Positions 51,158 to 59,323 of a stretch of DNA of 64,000 bases are shown one piece after another (positions within the stretch are counted from its first letter, which is position 1; the number at the start of each line of letters is the position of its first letter). The translations under genes were made by a program, and so were the position numbers. Location: positions 1-64,000 of the forward strand of contig NZ_BROH01000015.1 of assembly GCF_027923545.1 (NCBI RefSeq), given 5' to 3'. The notes beneath the pieces were generated by a model that saw nothing but the letters and a program-made list of their open reading frames with translations, was not told where the DNA came from and did no database searches. Origin of the DNA: Sinisalibacter aestuarii (GTDB taxonomy: Bacteria > Pseudomonadota > Alphaproteobacteria > Rhodobacterales > Rhodobacteraceae).

Positions 51158-51480
51158 ATGGAGTATCGCAAACTCGGCAACAGCGGCGCCGTCGTATCGC
51201 ATCTTGCCCTTGGCACCATGACCTTCGGGCACGAGGCCGACGAAGCGACGTCGAGAAAGCTCATGAGCGACTACGTCGCGGCGGGCGGCAATTTCATTGA
51301 TACCGCGGATGTCTACAGTCAGGGCCTCTCCGAGGAGATCGTCGGCCGGTGGCTGACCGACCACCCTGCCGATGCCGATAAGGTCGTCCTGACCACTAAG
51401 GCACGGTTCCCGATGGGGGACGGCCCGAATGATCTCGGCCTGTCGCGCGTCCACCTGCGTAAGGCGTTGGATGCGTCTCC
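51158..51480 (+). pseudogene. Aldo/keto reductase, 3'-truncated
   Basis: The first 107 residues are a typical aldo/keto reductase start: MEYRKLGNSGAVVSHLALGTMTFG, the catalytic Asp and Tyr region NFIDTADVYSQGLSEEIVGRWL, and KVVLTTKARFPMG. Similarity ends abruptly at HLRKALDAS near 51478, after which the frame enters unrelated sequence (PPELRFRFRPLADIRRIRY). About two thirds of the barrel, including the catalytic His and the NADPH site, is missing. Confidence 0.8.
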
Positions 51481-51566
51481 GCCCGAACTGCGCTTCCGCT
51501 TCCGGCCCTTGGCCGACATTCGTAGAATTCGTTATTGCTGCGCCGCGGCTTCTCGAGAGTTGTCGT

Positions 51567-51941
51567 TCAAAACTCACCTATCGCAGGCCCTTCAACCCAT
51601 TGGCGTTGGACGCCTGTTAAGGCAGAATTTGGTCCCGTGGATAACCGCAAGAACAACCCATTTTGGTATCGAAGCTGACCACACAGCGCCTGTAACTTTG
51701 CGAGATCATGCTCGTCACCGACGGCATTGGTGGACTTCTTCACTTCGACGACCAAAAAGTTGCGAAGATTGTGCCCACGCTCATGCACCATGATATCCGG
51801 AAAAACTCGATTGGTCGTCAATTCACCGTTCTCATCCGGCATCTCAATTTCTTTCGGTTCCAGGCCTGGACCCTTGCGATTGTACTCAATATCCACGCTG
51901 TACACCGGAAACTTAGGGTCCATCAGCATAGCCACCCGCAT
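51567..51941 (-). CDS. PD-(D/E)xK nuclease-like hypothetical protein
   Basis: A 124-residue protein. VDIEYNRKGPGLEPKEI, then VFPDIMVHERGHNLRNFLVVEVKKSTN, shows the D...ExK pattern of PD-(D/E)xK nucleases, followed by DLAKLQALCGQLRYQNGLFLRLS. An in-frame TGA lies 5 codons before the ATG, so no longer N-terminus exists in this frame; another frame upstream (MIEANPECGWL) hints that an original N-terminus was lost. It lies between two broken regions and is probably a stranded or decaying accessory gene. Confidence 0.6.
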   Translation of the reverse strand: MRVAMLMDPKFPVYSVDIEYNRKGPGLEPKEIEMPDENGELTTNRVFPDIMVHERGHNLRNFLVVEVKKSTNAVGDEHDLAKLQALCGQLRYQNGLFLRLSTGPNSALTGVQRQWVEGPAIGEF

Positions 51942-52128
51942 TCGGGATTGGCTTCAATCATCAAACCCCATCTGAAGTACCTGAGGGACGACACGCTAGG
52001 CACTGAACGCGAAGTCTGTATCATATATTGATATTAATTCAAAAAAAGTGAAGCGACAATTCATATTGTGATTGTCGTCGGCGTGATTTCCTGCCAGGTG
52101 CATGTCTGTCAGATTAGCGGAGCAGGAA

Positions 52129-53576
52129 ATGAGCGCCGACCAAAAGCTATTGCGCGAGGCTGCGCTTGTCGGGGCCCGCTGGGTCGAGACGGGCGAAAAC
52201 GCCATCGAGGTGCACAATCCCGCGACCGGCGCGCTGATCGGGCGCGTGCCCCGGCTGGGCGAGGTCGAGACCCTGGCCGCGATCGACTCCGCCGAGGCCG
52301 CGCAAATCGACTGGGCCGCGCGCACGGCCAAGGAGCGGGCCGTGATCCTGCGTCGCTGGTACGACTTGATGATCGAGAATGCCGACGATCTGGCGCGCAT
52401 CTTGACGATGGAGCAGGGCAAGCCGTTGGCCGAGGCCAAGGGCGAAATCCTCTATGGCGCCTCGTTCATCGAGTGGTTCTCGGAAGAGGCGCGGCGCGTC
52501 TATGGCGACGTGATCCCGGGCCATGCGGCCGACAAGCGGATTGTCGTCATAAAGCAGCCCATCGGCGTTGTTGCCGCGATCACGCCGTGGAACTTCCCCA
52601 ACGCGATGATCACTCGCAAGGCCGGCCCCGCGCTGGCCGCCGGCTGCGCCATGGTGCTCAAGCCCGCGGCGCAAACGCCATTCTCGGCAATTGCGCTCGC
52701 GGTTCTGGCCGAGCGGGCCGGGCTGCCAGCCGGGCTGTTCTCGGTCATCACCGGTGCCGCGCGCGCCATCGGTGGGGCGATGACCGCCTCGCCCAAGGTG
52801 CGCAAGCTCACCTTCACCGGCTCGACCGAGGTGGGGATCGAGCTGATGCGACAATCGGCGCCGACGGTGAAGAAACTCGCCCTCGAACTGGGTGGCAACG
52901 CGCCCTTCATTGTGTTCGACGATGCCGATCTCGACGAAGCGGTCGAGGGTGCGATCATCTCGAAATTCCGAAACAACGGCCAGACCTGTGTCTGCGCCAA
53001 CCGGATTTACGTGCAATCCGGCGTTTACGACGCCTTTGCCAATAAGCTCTCGGCGGGGTTGGCGACGCTCAAGGTGGGGGCGGGCTGGAAGAAGACACGG
53101 TGTTCGGCCCGCTCATCGACAGCGCCGCCGTCGCTAAGGTCGAGGAGCACATCGCCGATGCCGCCGCCCACGGCGCGTCGGTTACTCTCGGTGGCAAGCC
53201 CCACGCGCTCGGTGGCACCTTCTTCGAGCCGACCGTGCTCACGGGCGTCACGCAGGACATGGCGATTGCCCGCGAAGAAACCTTCGGCCCCGTCGCACCG
53301 CTGTTCAAATTCGAGACCGACGACGAGGTCGTGGCCCTGTCGAACGACACCGAGTTCGGCCTCGCGTCCTACTTCTACACTCGCGATCTCACCCGCGCCT
53401 GGCGGGTGGGCGAGCGTTTGGAATACGGCATGGTGGGGATCAACACCGGGTTGATCTCGACCGCCGAAGCGCCGTTCGGTGGCGTCAAATCCTCAGGCTT
53501 GGGGCGCGAAGGCTTGCGCTACGGCATCGAGGAATTCATTGAAATCAAGTATCTCTGCTTCGGCGGGATCGCCTGA
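52129..53576 (+). pseudogene. gabD: Succinate-semialdehyde dehydrogenase (GabD), frameshifted
   Basis: Residues 1-320 match GabD: PIGVVAAITPWNFPNAM, KLTFTGSTEVGIELM, the general base in LALELGGNAPFIVFDDADLDEAV, and the nucleophile Cys in FRNNGQTCVCANRI. Near 53074-53087 (a GGGGGCGGGC run) one base is missing: the frame reads GWKKTRCS where GLEEDTVFGPLIDS is expected, and the +1 frame then continues correctly to KYLCFGGIA. Restoring the base gives 482 residues, the normal GabD length. It oxidises succinate semialdehyde, the end product of the HpaI aldolase encoded downstream. Confidence 0.88.
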
Positions 53577-53587
53577 GGAGAAGTCCC

Positions 53588-54469
53588 ATGACCAGACCCA
53601 TTCCCGCCCGCGCGGTTGCCTTTCACGCCAACGGGGCCGACCGTTTTGGCGTGCTCACCGAGGCCGGTATTGTCGACCTGACGCCGGAGTATGGCGCACG
53701 GTTCACGGGGCTGAAGGAAGTGATCGAAGCCGGCGCGCTGGCCGAGGTCATCGCTGCCGCCGAGGGCCGCGCCGCGACCTTCGCGGAGGACGAGGTGCGC
53801 TTCCTCATCCCCGTCGCCAATCCCGAAAAACTCATCTGCATCGGCGTCAACTTCCCCGACCGCAACGCGGAATACAAAGACGGGCAGGAAGCCCCGGGCA
53901 AGCCGTCGATGTTCATCCGTTTCCCGCGCTCATTCGCCGGCCACGGCGAAAACCTGGTGCGTCCACCCGAAAGCCCGCAGCTCGACTACGAGGGCGAAGT
54001 GACCATCGTGATCGGCAAGGGCGGGCGGCGCATTTCGCGCGAGGACGCCTATGACCACATCGCCGCGATCACGCTCTGCAACGAGGGCACGATCCGCGAC
54101 TGGGTGCGGCATGCGAAATTCAACGTCACGCAAGGCAAGAACTGGGACAAGTCTGGCAGCATCGGCCCGTGGCTCGTGCCCTTCACCAGTGCCGATCAGC
54201 TCGACGACATCAAGCTGGAGACCCGGGTGAACGGCGAGGTTCGCCAGCAAGACCGGACCGGCCGGATGATGTATGACTTCCGCTACATCGTGAACTACAT
54301 CTCGACCTTCACCACGCTGGTGCCCGGCGACGTGATCGTCTGCGGCACGCCCACCGGAGCGGGCGCGCGGTTCGATCCACCGATCTGGCTGAAGCCCGGC
54401 GACGTGATCGAGGTGGAGGCCGAGGGGATCGGCATCCTGCGCAACGGCGTCGAGGACGAGCAATGCTGA
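53588..54469 (+). CDS. Fumarylacetoacetate-hydrolase-family protein (HpaG-like)
   Basis: A 293-residue FAH-fold enzyme. NPEKLICIGVNFPDRNAEY, the metal-binding Glu pair and Asp around LDYEGEVTIVIGKGG, ITLCNEGTIRDWVRH, and VCGTPTGAGARFDPP are family hallmarks. Placed between gabD and hpaH-hpaI, it most likely does the decarboxylation and/or isomerisation of the homoprotocatechuate meta-pathway, but single-module FAH proteins also hydrolyse other 2,4-dioxo acids. It follows gabD by 11 bases and overlaps hpaH by 7. Confidence 0.82.
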   Translation: MTRPIPARAVAFHANGADRFGVLTEAGIVDLTPEYGARFTGLKEVIEAGALAEVIAAAEGRAATFAEDEVRFLIPVANPEKLICIGVNFPDRNAEYKDGQEAPGKPSMFIRFPRSFAGHGENLVRPPESPQLDYEGEVTIVIGKGGRRISREDAYDHIAAITLCNEGTIRDWVRHAKFNVTQGKNWDKSGSIGPWLVPFTSADQLDDIKLETRVNGEVRQQDRTGRMMYDFRYIVNYISTFTTLVPGDVIVCGTPTGAGARFDPPIWLKPGDVIEVEAEGIGILRNGVEDEQC

Positions 54470-55263
54470 GCGCGGTTGAGATCGAGGCCGCCGCGTCTGA
54501 TCTTTTGGCGGCGGAAACGTCGCGCACCCAGATCGGGCTCTTGTCGCTCCGCCACCCTGGGATGACGCTCGACGATGCCTACGCAATCCAAACTGCCCAG
54601 ATCGAGCAGAAGCTGGCGGCGGGCCGCGAGATCATAGGCTGGAAGATCGGCCTTACCTCGAAGGCGATGCAGGATGCGCTCGGCATCGACACGCCCGACA
54701 GCGGCGTGCTCTACGACGACATGCTGTTCCGGACCGGCGATACCGTACCGGCCGGGCGCTTCATCCAGCCGCGGATCGAGGCCGAGATTGCCTTCGTGAT
54801 GAAAGCCCCGCTGGAAGGTGAGGTGAGCCGCGACGATGTGTTGGCGGCAACAGACTATGTCTGCCCCTCCATCGAGATCCTCGACACCCGCATCCTTCGC
54901 GCCGACCCCGAAACCGGTAAGGCGCGCATTATCACCGACACGGTGTCGGACAATGCCGCCAACGCCGGAATCGTGCTTGGCGCCGAGCGGCATGACCCGG
55001 CGGCAATCGACCTGCGCTGGGCCGGGGCCATCGTGAAAAAGAACGACGAGGTGGTTGCGACCGGGCTTGGCGCGGCGGTGCTCGACGATCCGGTTACGGG
55101 GCTGGTCTGGCTTGCGCGCCGCATGGGCCAATATGGCCAGCGGATCGAGGCAGGGCAGGTGGTGCTCTCGGGCTCGTTCATAGGCCCGGTCGAATGCCCG
55201 CCCGGCACCGAGATCCGCGCCGATTTCGGCAGCTTCGGCCGCGTCGATATCGACTTCGCCTGA
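54463..55263 (+). CDS. hpaH: 2-oxo-hept-4-ene-1,7-dioate hydratase (HpaH-like)
   Basis: A 266-residue hydratase of the 2-keto-4-pentenoate hydratase family: [53 protein letters not shown] (metal Glu residues), and [18 protein letters not shown]. It adds water to 2-oxohept-4-enedioate, giving the HpaI substrate. It overlaps the FAH gene and precedes hpaI by 11 bases. Confidence 0.86.
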   Translation: MLSAVEIEAAASDLLAAETSRTQIGLLSLRHPGMTLDDAYAIQTAQIEQKLAAGREIIGWKIGLTSKAMQDALGIDTPDSGVLYDDMLFRTGDTVPAGRFIQPRIEAEIAFVMKAPLEGEVSRDDVLAATDYVCPSIEILDTRILRADPETGKARIITDTVSDNAANAGIVLGAERHDPAAIDLRWAGAIVKKNDEVVATGLGAAVLDDPVTGLVWLARRMGQYGQRIEAGQVVLSGSFIGPVECPPGTEIRADFGSFGRVDIDFA

Positions 55264-55274
55264 GGAGACCCGCC

Positions 55275-56032
55275 ATGCCAGCACCGTCAAACAGCTTCAA
55301 AGCGCGCCTGAAATCCGGCGAAACGCAGATCGGCCTCTGGGTCGGACTTGGGGATGCGAGCGTGGCCGAGTTGGCGGCGGTCACTGGCTTCGACTGGCTG
55401 GTGATCGACGGCGAGCACGGCCCAACGGGTTGCGCGACGTGCTTGCGCAGTTGCGGGCGGTGGGCGGCAAGAGCCATCCTGTGGTGCGGCTGCGTGACGA
55501 CAACCGCGCCGAGATCAAGCAGATGCTCGACATCGGTGCGCAGACGCTCCTGGTGCCGATGATCGAGACCGCCGAGCAGGCACGCGAGGTTGTGCGCTCG
55601 GTCAATTATCCGCCGCAGGGCGTGCGCGGTGTCGGCGCGGCCCTCGCGCGGGCTTCGGACTACAACGCCATCGCCGACTATCTGCAGACGGCAAATGAGG
55701 AAATCTGCCTGTTGCTCCAGGTCGAGAGCCGGGCCGGGATCGCCGTACTTGACGAGATCCTTGCGGTCGAGGGGGTGGACGGAGTGGTCATCGGTCCCGC
55801 CGACCTTGCCGCCGACATGGGCCACCTCGGCAAGCCAGGAGCCCCCGAGGTGCAGGCAGTGGTGAACGACGCGCTTGCCCGCATTCGTGCGGCGGGCCGG
55901 GCGGCGGGCATCCTCACCTCGGACCGGGCCTTGGCGCAAGGCTATGCTGCGATGGGTGTTGAGTTCCTTGCCGTCGGCTCCGACGTGGGCGTGATGCGCG
56001 CGGGCCTGACCGCGCTGCGCGCGGCGTTCTGA
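55275..56032 (+). pseudogene. hpaI: 4-hydroxy-2-oxoheptanedioate aldolase (HpaI), frameshifted
   Basis: The N-terminus reads [27 protein letters not shown] and [12 protein letters not shown]. At 55419-55423 a C-run seems one base short; the correct frame resumes as [25 protein letters not shown] and continues through [33 protein letters not shown] and [11 protein letters not shown] to the end. Restored, it would be 252 residues, close to the normal family length. The class II metal aldolase splits the heptanedioate into pyruvate and succinate semialdehyde, which GabD would use. Confidence 0.86.
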
Positions 56033-56042
56033 ACCGCGAGGC

Positions 56043-56177
56043 TCAGGCGGCCTCGGCGAATTGCCCCGGGGCGCAACCGAACAGCCGGCGGAACTGGCGG
56101 TTGAAATAGGATACGTCGTTGAAGCCGCAGGCATAGGCGATCGACGATACCAGCATCGGATCGCGCTCCGACGCACA
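56043..56177 (-). pseudogene. AraC-family regulator, C-terminal remnant
   Basis: Only about 45 residues remain: SERDPMLVSSIAYACGFNDVSYFNRQFRRLFGCAPGQF, the second helix-turn-helix and end of an AraC protein. The part before it is not AraC-like. It probably once regulated the adjacent gabD-hpa genes (HpaA-like activators are AraC members). Confidence 0.75.
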
Positions 56178-56520
56178 GCGGGTCGACCCACTTGATCGCC
56201 TGCCTTCATTAGGTGCATTGATCGCCGCCACATTGATGACAGCTATGATCATGCGCACTCAGTTCCCGACTCGCCAATCATGAAAAACGTCGTTTGTGAA
56301 CAGAACCCATGGTCTGGCTGCGAACCCATGTGAGCCGCCCCAATGCTTTTCGCGATACCTCAGGTGAAAGACCGACTTGGTTTGTCTGCCACTAGCTCAT
56401 TCGGCGAAAAGTTCATCAAAATATCATAATATGATACAAGTAGGCAAAATAGTATTACAAAGATCACAAAATGGACTACCTAGAGGAAAGTACATTGATG
56501 AAAACGAAGTGAGGACCGAA
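56178..56520. other. AT-rich leader region of the prpB-tct operon
   Basis: I see no gene in these 343 bases. Base composition is clearly more AT-rich than to the left. It holds a perfect palindrome at 56422-56436 and, just before prpB, a GAGGACC ribosome-binding site. It should carry the operon promoter. Confidence 0.6.
56422..56436. promoter_or_regulatory. Palindromic operator candidate upstream of prpB
   Basis: TATCATA-A-TATGATA is a perfect palindrome with 7-base arms, 84 bases before the prpB start. It contains TATGAT, which resembles a -10 element. The IclR-family regulator encoded at the end of the operon is the obvious candidate to bind it. Confidence 0.55.
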
Positions 56521-57408
56521 ATGACTGGACTTTCCGCCGGGGCAAAATTCCGACAGGCTTTGAATGAGGAAAGCCCGCTGCAAGTGATGGGGTCGGTTAA
56601 CGCCTACACGGCGATGATGGCCGAGCGTGTGGGCTACAAGGCCCTCTACCTTGCGGGCGCGGGGGTCGCGAATGCTTCCTATGGTCTCCCGGATCTCGGA
56701 ATTACCAACCTTACTGATGTGTTGACTGACCTCCGCCGGGTGACCGACGCTGTGGACCTTCCAATTCTTGTCGATGTCGATACCGGATTTGGCGGCGCGT
56801 TCACGATTGCGCGTCTCGTGAAGGGCCTGATCAAGGACGGCGCCGGCGCGATGCATATGGAGGACCAGGTTCAGCTCAAGCGCTGTGGGCATCGCCCGGG
56901 CAAAGAAATCGTGTCCAAAGACGAGATGGTGGATCGTATCAAGGCCGCAGTTGACGCAAAGACTGATAGTGACTTCTTCATTGTCGCGCGGACAGATGCT
57001 TTGGCGATTGAAGGGCTCAATGGCGCCGTCGACAGAGCGTGCGCTTATGTAGAGGCAGGCGCGGACATGATCTTTGCGGAAGCCTGCACCGAGCTTGAGC
57101 AATACAAGGCCTTCGTGGATGCTATCCATACACCGCATCCGGTGCTGGCCAATATTACTGAGTTTTCAAAAACTCCGAATTTCACCCTCGATGACTTGCG
57201 CGGGGTGGGCGTGTCGGCTGCGTTGTACCCACTTTCTGCGAACCGTGCCATGAACGCCGCGGCGCTCAAAGTATATCGGCACATTCGTGAGGTCGGCTCG
57301 GCCAAAGGAGTGCTGGACATCATGCAAACACGCGAAGAACTCTACGATTTCCTGAACTATCACGACTACGAACAGAAGATCGACGAGTTGTTCCGCAAGC
57401 AAAACTAA
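56521..57408 (+). CDS. prpB: 2-methylisocitrate lyase (PrpB-like)
   Basis: A 295-residue lyase very similar to enterobacterial PrpB along its length. The catalytic loop is [10 protein letters not shown] (the KRCGH form), preceded by MHMEDQV and followed by [21 protein letters not shown]. Mg-binding Asp residues are in [11 protein letters not shown], and [23 protein letters not shown] and [13 protein letters not shown] are diagnostic. It cleaves 2-methylisocitrate to succinate and pyruvate. No prpC or prpD is nearby; instead it heads a tricarboxylate-uptake operon. ATG 56521 follows GAGGACCGAA. Confidence 0.87.
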   Translation: MTGLSAGAKFRQALNEESPLQVMGSVNAYTAMMAERVGYKALYLAGAGVANASYGLPDLGITNLTDVLTDLRRVTDAVDLPILVDVDTGFGGAFTIARLVKGLIKDGAGAMHMEDQVQLKRCGHRPGKEIVSKDEMVDRIKAAVDAKTDSDFFIVARTDALAIEGLNGAVDRACAYVEAGADMIFAEACTELEQYKAFVDAIHTPHPVLANITEFSKTPNFTLDDLRGVGVSAALYPLSANRAMNAAALKVYRHIREVGSAKGVLDIMQTREELYDFLNYHDYEQKIDELFRKQN

Positions 57409-57433
57409 CCGAAAGCAGACTAGGGAGGACGTC

Positions 57434-58405
57434 ATGTTTAACAAACGCGGATTTCTAAAGATGGTGGTGGGGGCGATGACGCTGGCGACGGCCACGCCAG
57501 CACTCGCACAGGATAGCTTTCCGTCGAAACCGGTGCGACTGATTGTGCCGTATTCGCCAGGTGGCGGCACGGATGTCACGGCTCGCATCGTCGCTGACGG
57601 AATGTCAAAGTACCTCAGCCAACCTGTCGTGGTGGAGAACCGGCCGGGCGCATCGGGGACTGTGGGAACGCTTCTTGCAAAGGAAGCCGATGCGGATGGA
57701 TACAACATTCTTTTTGGGATCCAGGCAACTTTGGCTCTGAACCCATCGCTGTTTACTTCGGCCACCTACGACTCCAAGGAAGACTTCACCGGCGTGGCAC
57801 TGCTTTCCGAGTCACCCTACGTGATTACGGTGCCAGGCGCGTCCGATATCACGGACTATGAGAGCTTCGCGGACGCGGCGAATGACAATATGACGATGGC
57901 AAACGGTGGTAGCGCCGCGCTACTGGCCGCGCGTCTCCTTGCAAGGCAGGCTGATCTCAACTTCACCAACATTCCGTACCCGGGCTCAGGCGATGCGATT
58001 TCTGACATCCTAGCCGGGCGTGTTAATGCGATGATCAGTTCACCGGTTTCGGTACTGCCACATGTGGAAAGCGGTGCGCTTCGGCCCATACTCGTGACAA
58101 GTTCTGAGTCCTATCCGGCATTGGCAGACACACCGACCGCCGACTCACTTGGGTTCGACGGCTTCAACGTTGTCGGTTGGTACAGTGTCGTGGCACCGGC
58201 AGGTGTGCCACAGGATCGGATCGACATTCTGAACGCTGCGTTCAATGAAACGTTGGCCGACGAGGCTGTGCGCCAGAAGCTCATCGACGTAGGTGTGACG
58301 CCTTCATCGCGCGGCCTGGATGCAGCCGCAACTTCAGCCTTCATTGCTTCGGAGGTGGACCTGTGGTCGAAAGAGATCGCCGACGCGGGCATCGAAGCGA
58401 AGTAA
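57434..58405 (+). CDS. tctC: Tripartite tricarboxylate transporter substrate-binding protein (TctC/Bug)
   Basis: A 323-residue periplasmic binding protein. The signal peptide MFNKRGFLKMVVGAMTLATATPALAQD is followed by the Bug-family FPSKPVRLIVPYSPGGGTDVTARI and VENRPGASGTVGTLLAKEADADGYN, then DILAGRVNAMIS and YSVVAPAGVPQDRID. It captures a carboxylate and hands it to TctAB. It lies 25 bases after prpB. A strong hairpin follows, which may keep its mRNA level above that of the membrane genes. Confidence 0.93.
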   Translation: MFNKRGFLKMVVGAMTLATATPALAQDSFPSKPVRLIVPYSPGGGTDVTARIVADGMSKYLSQPVVVENRPGASGTVGTLLAKEADADGYNILFGIQATLALNPSLFTSATYDSKEDFTGVALLSESPYVITVPGASDITDYESFADAANDNMTMANGGSAALLAARLLARQADLNFTNIPYPGSGDAISDILAGRVNAMISSPVSVLPHVESGALRPILVTSSESYPALADTPTADSLGFDGFNVVGWYSVVAPAGVPQDRIDILNAAFNETLADEAVRQKLIDVGVTPSSRGLDAAATSAFIASEVDLWSKEIADAGIEAK

Positions 58406-58427
58406 CCACCGATCAAATCGCGAATGG

Positions 58428-58450
58428 CCGGGAGGGCGGTGCCCTCCCGG
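58428..58450 (+). terminator. Intra-operon hairpin between tctC and the isomerase gene
   Basis: CCGGGAGGGC (58428-58437), loop GGT, GCCCTCCCGG (58441-58450) is a perfect 10-bp stem. No T-run follows, and the next gene starts 16 bases later. It looks like an attenuator or mRNA-stabilising element rather than a full terminator. Confidence 0.6.
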
Positions 58451-58466
58451 AAACCGGAGACATGAC

Positions 58467-58850
58467 ATGCCACATGCGTGGATCGAGTATTCGAAAAACA
58501 TAGCCGAAGAACCTGAGCTCAAAACGTTTCGGGAAGGCGTTCGGGATGCCATGTTGGAAACCGGGATTTTCCCGGTAGCGGGGCTCCGGATACGGCTCCA
58601 GGAGGTTGATTGCCTCGTCGGTGACGGCAACGCCGACAACGCGTACATACACCTCAAGATCAGGATCGGCGAAGGCCGCAGCGCTGATGTCAAACAAAAT
58701 GCTGCAGATCTGATATTTACGCGTACCTCGACCCATCTAAAGCCACTCGCAGACCGGGGTCCATTGGCATATGCCTTCGAGATGCAGGAGATTCCGAGCG
58801 CTTACAGTTACAAAATGAACAACCTGCGGGAATACATCGGAAAGATTTGA
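58467..58850 (+). CDS. 5-carboxymethyl-2-hydroxymuconate delta-isomerase-like tautomerase
   Basis: A 127-residue protein of the CHMI (HpaF) family in the tautomerase superfamily. It opens MPHAWIEYSKNI, so Pro is residue 1 after Met removal, the expected catalytic base. GIFPVAGLRIRLQEVDCLVGDGN, AYIHLKIRIGEGRSADVKQNA and AFEMQEIPSAYSYKMNNLREYI match CHMI. In homoprotocatechuate breakdown HpaF isomerises CHM. Here it is embedded between tctC and tctB, so it may instead shift a double bond in the imported acid. Confidence 0.85.
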   Translation: MPHAWIEYSKNIAEEPELKTFREGVRDAMLETGIFPVAGLRIRLQEVDCLVGDGNADNAYIHLKIRIGEGRSADVKQNAADLIFTRTSTHLKPLADRGPLAYAFEMQEIPSAYSYKMNNLREYIGKI

Positions 58851-58876
58851 GCAGAATACAGCGGGGAGGAGCGAGC

Positions 58877-59323
58877 ATGAAGGCAATGTCGGCAATATAC
58901 GGCGGCCTTCTGGTCGCGATTTTTGGGGTCATCTTCTTGGTCGGAAGCACAGGCTTCGACATGGGGACACCACGCAATATGGGGCCAGGTATGTTCCCAA
59001 TCGTGTTGAGCATTCTCACGATCGTGGTTGGGTTTGCTGTTGCTGTAGGCGATCTAGTGTCGGGAAACACACCCCAAGGGCCCTTTCCCTGGCGGCCATT
59101 GTTCACTGTCGGCACGGTCATCGCCTTGTTTGCCTTGTTGATCGAACCGGCGGGCATTGCTGTCACAACTATGTTGGCCATTGGCTTGATGGGTTTTTTC
59201 GTTTCGCGGATGAAACCGGTCGAGACCCTGTTGTTAGGTGTAGGCCTAGCTTTGTTTCTCTGGGTGGTATTCGTTCTCGGTCTGGGGATGCCGCTTAACT
59301 TCCTCCCGGAGGCAATCCAATGA
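58877..59323 (+). CDS. tctB: Tripartite tricarboxylate transporter small membrane subunit TctB
   Basis: A 148-residue protein with four hydrophobic helices (IYGGLLVAIFGVIFLVGSTGF, MFPIVLSILTIVVGFAVAVG, LFTVGTVIALFALLIEPAG, LLLGVGLALFLWVVFVLGL) and the TctB motif NMGPGMFPI. GGGGAGGAG precedes ATG 58877. It overlaps tctA by 4 bases. Confidence 0.92.
   Translation: MKAMSAIYGGLLVAIFGVIFLVGSTGFDMGTPRNMGPGMFPIVLSILTIVVGFAVAVGDLVSGNTPQGPFPWRPLFTVGTVIALFALLIEPAGIAVTTMLAIGLMGFFVSRMKPVETLLLGVGLALFLWVVFVLGLGMPLNFLPEAIQ

Noticed and set aside
44967-52040. Shared TATTGATATT plus an A-run after tRNA-Ser and again near 52027 as direct repeats bounding the island
   Set aside because: Only 10 bases match, both sites are AT-rich, and the tRNA 3' end is not duplicated at the right site. 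Chance is likely.
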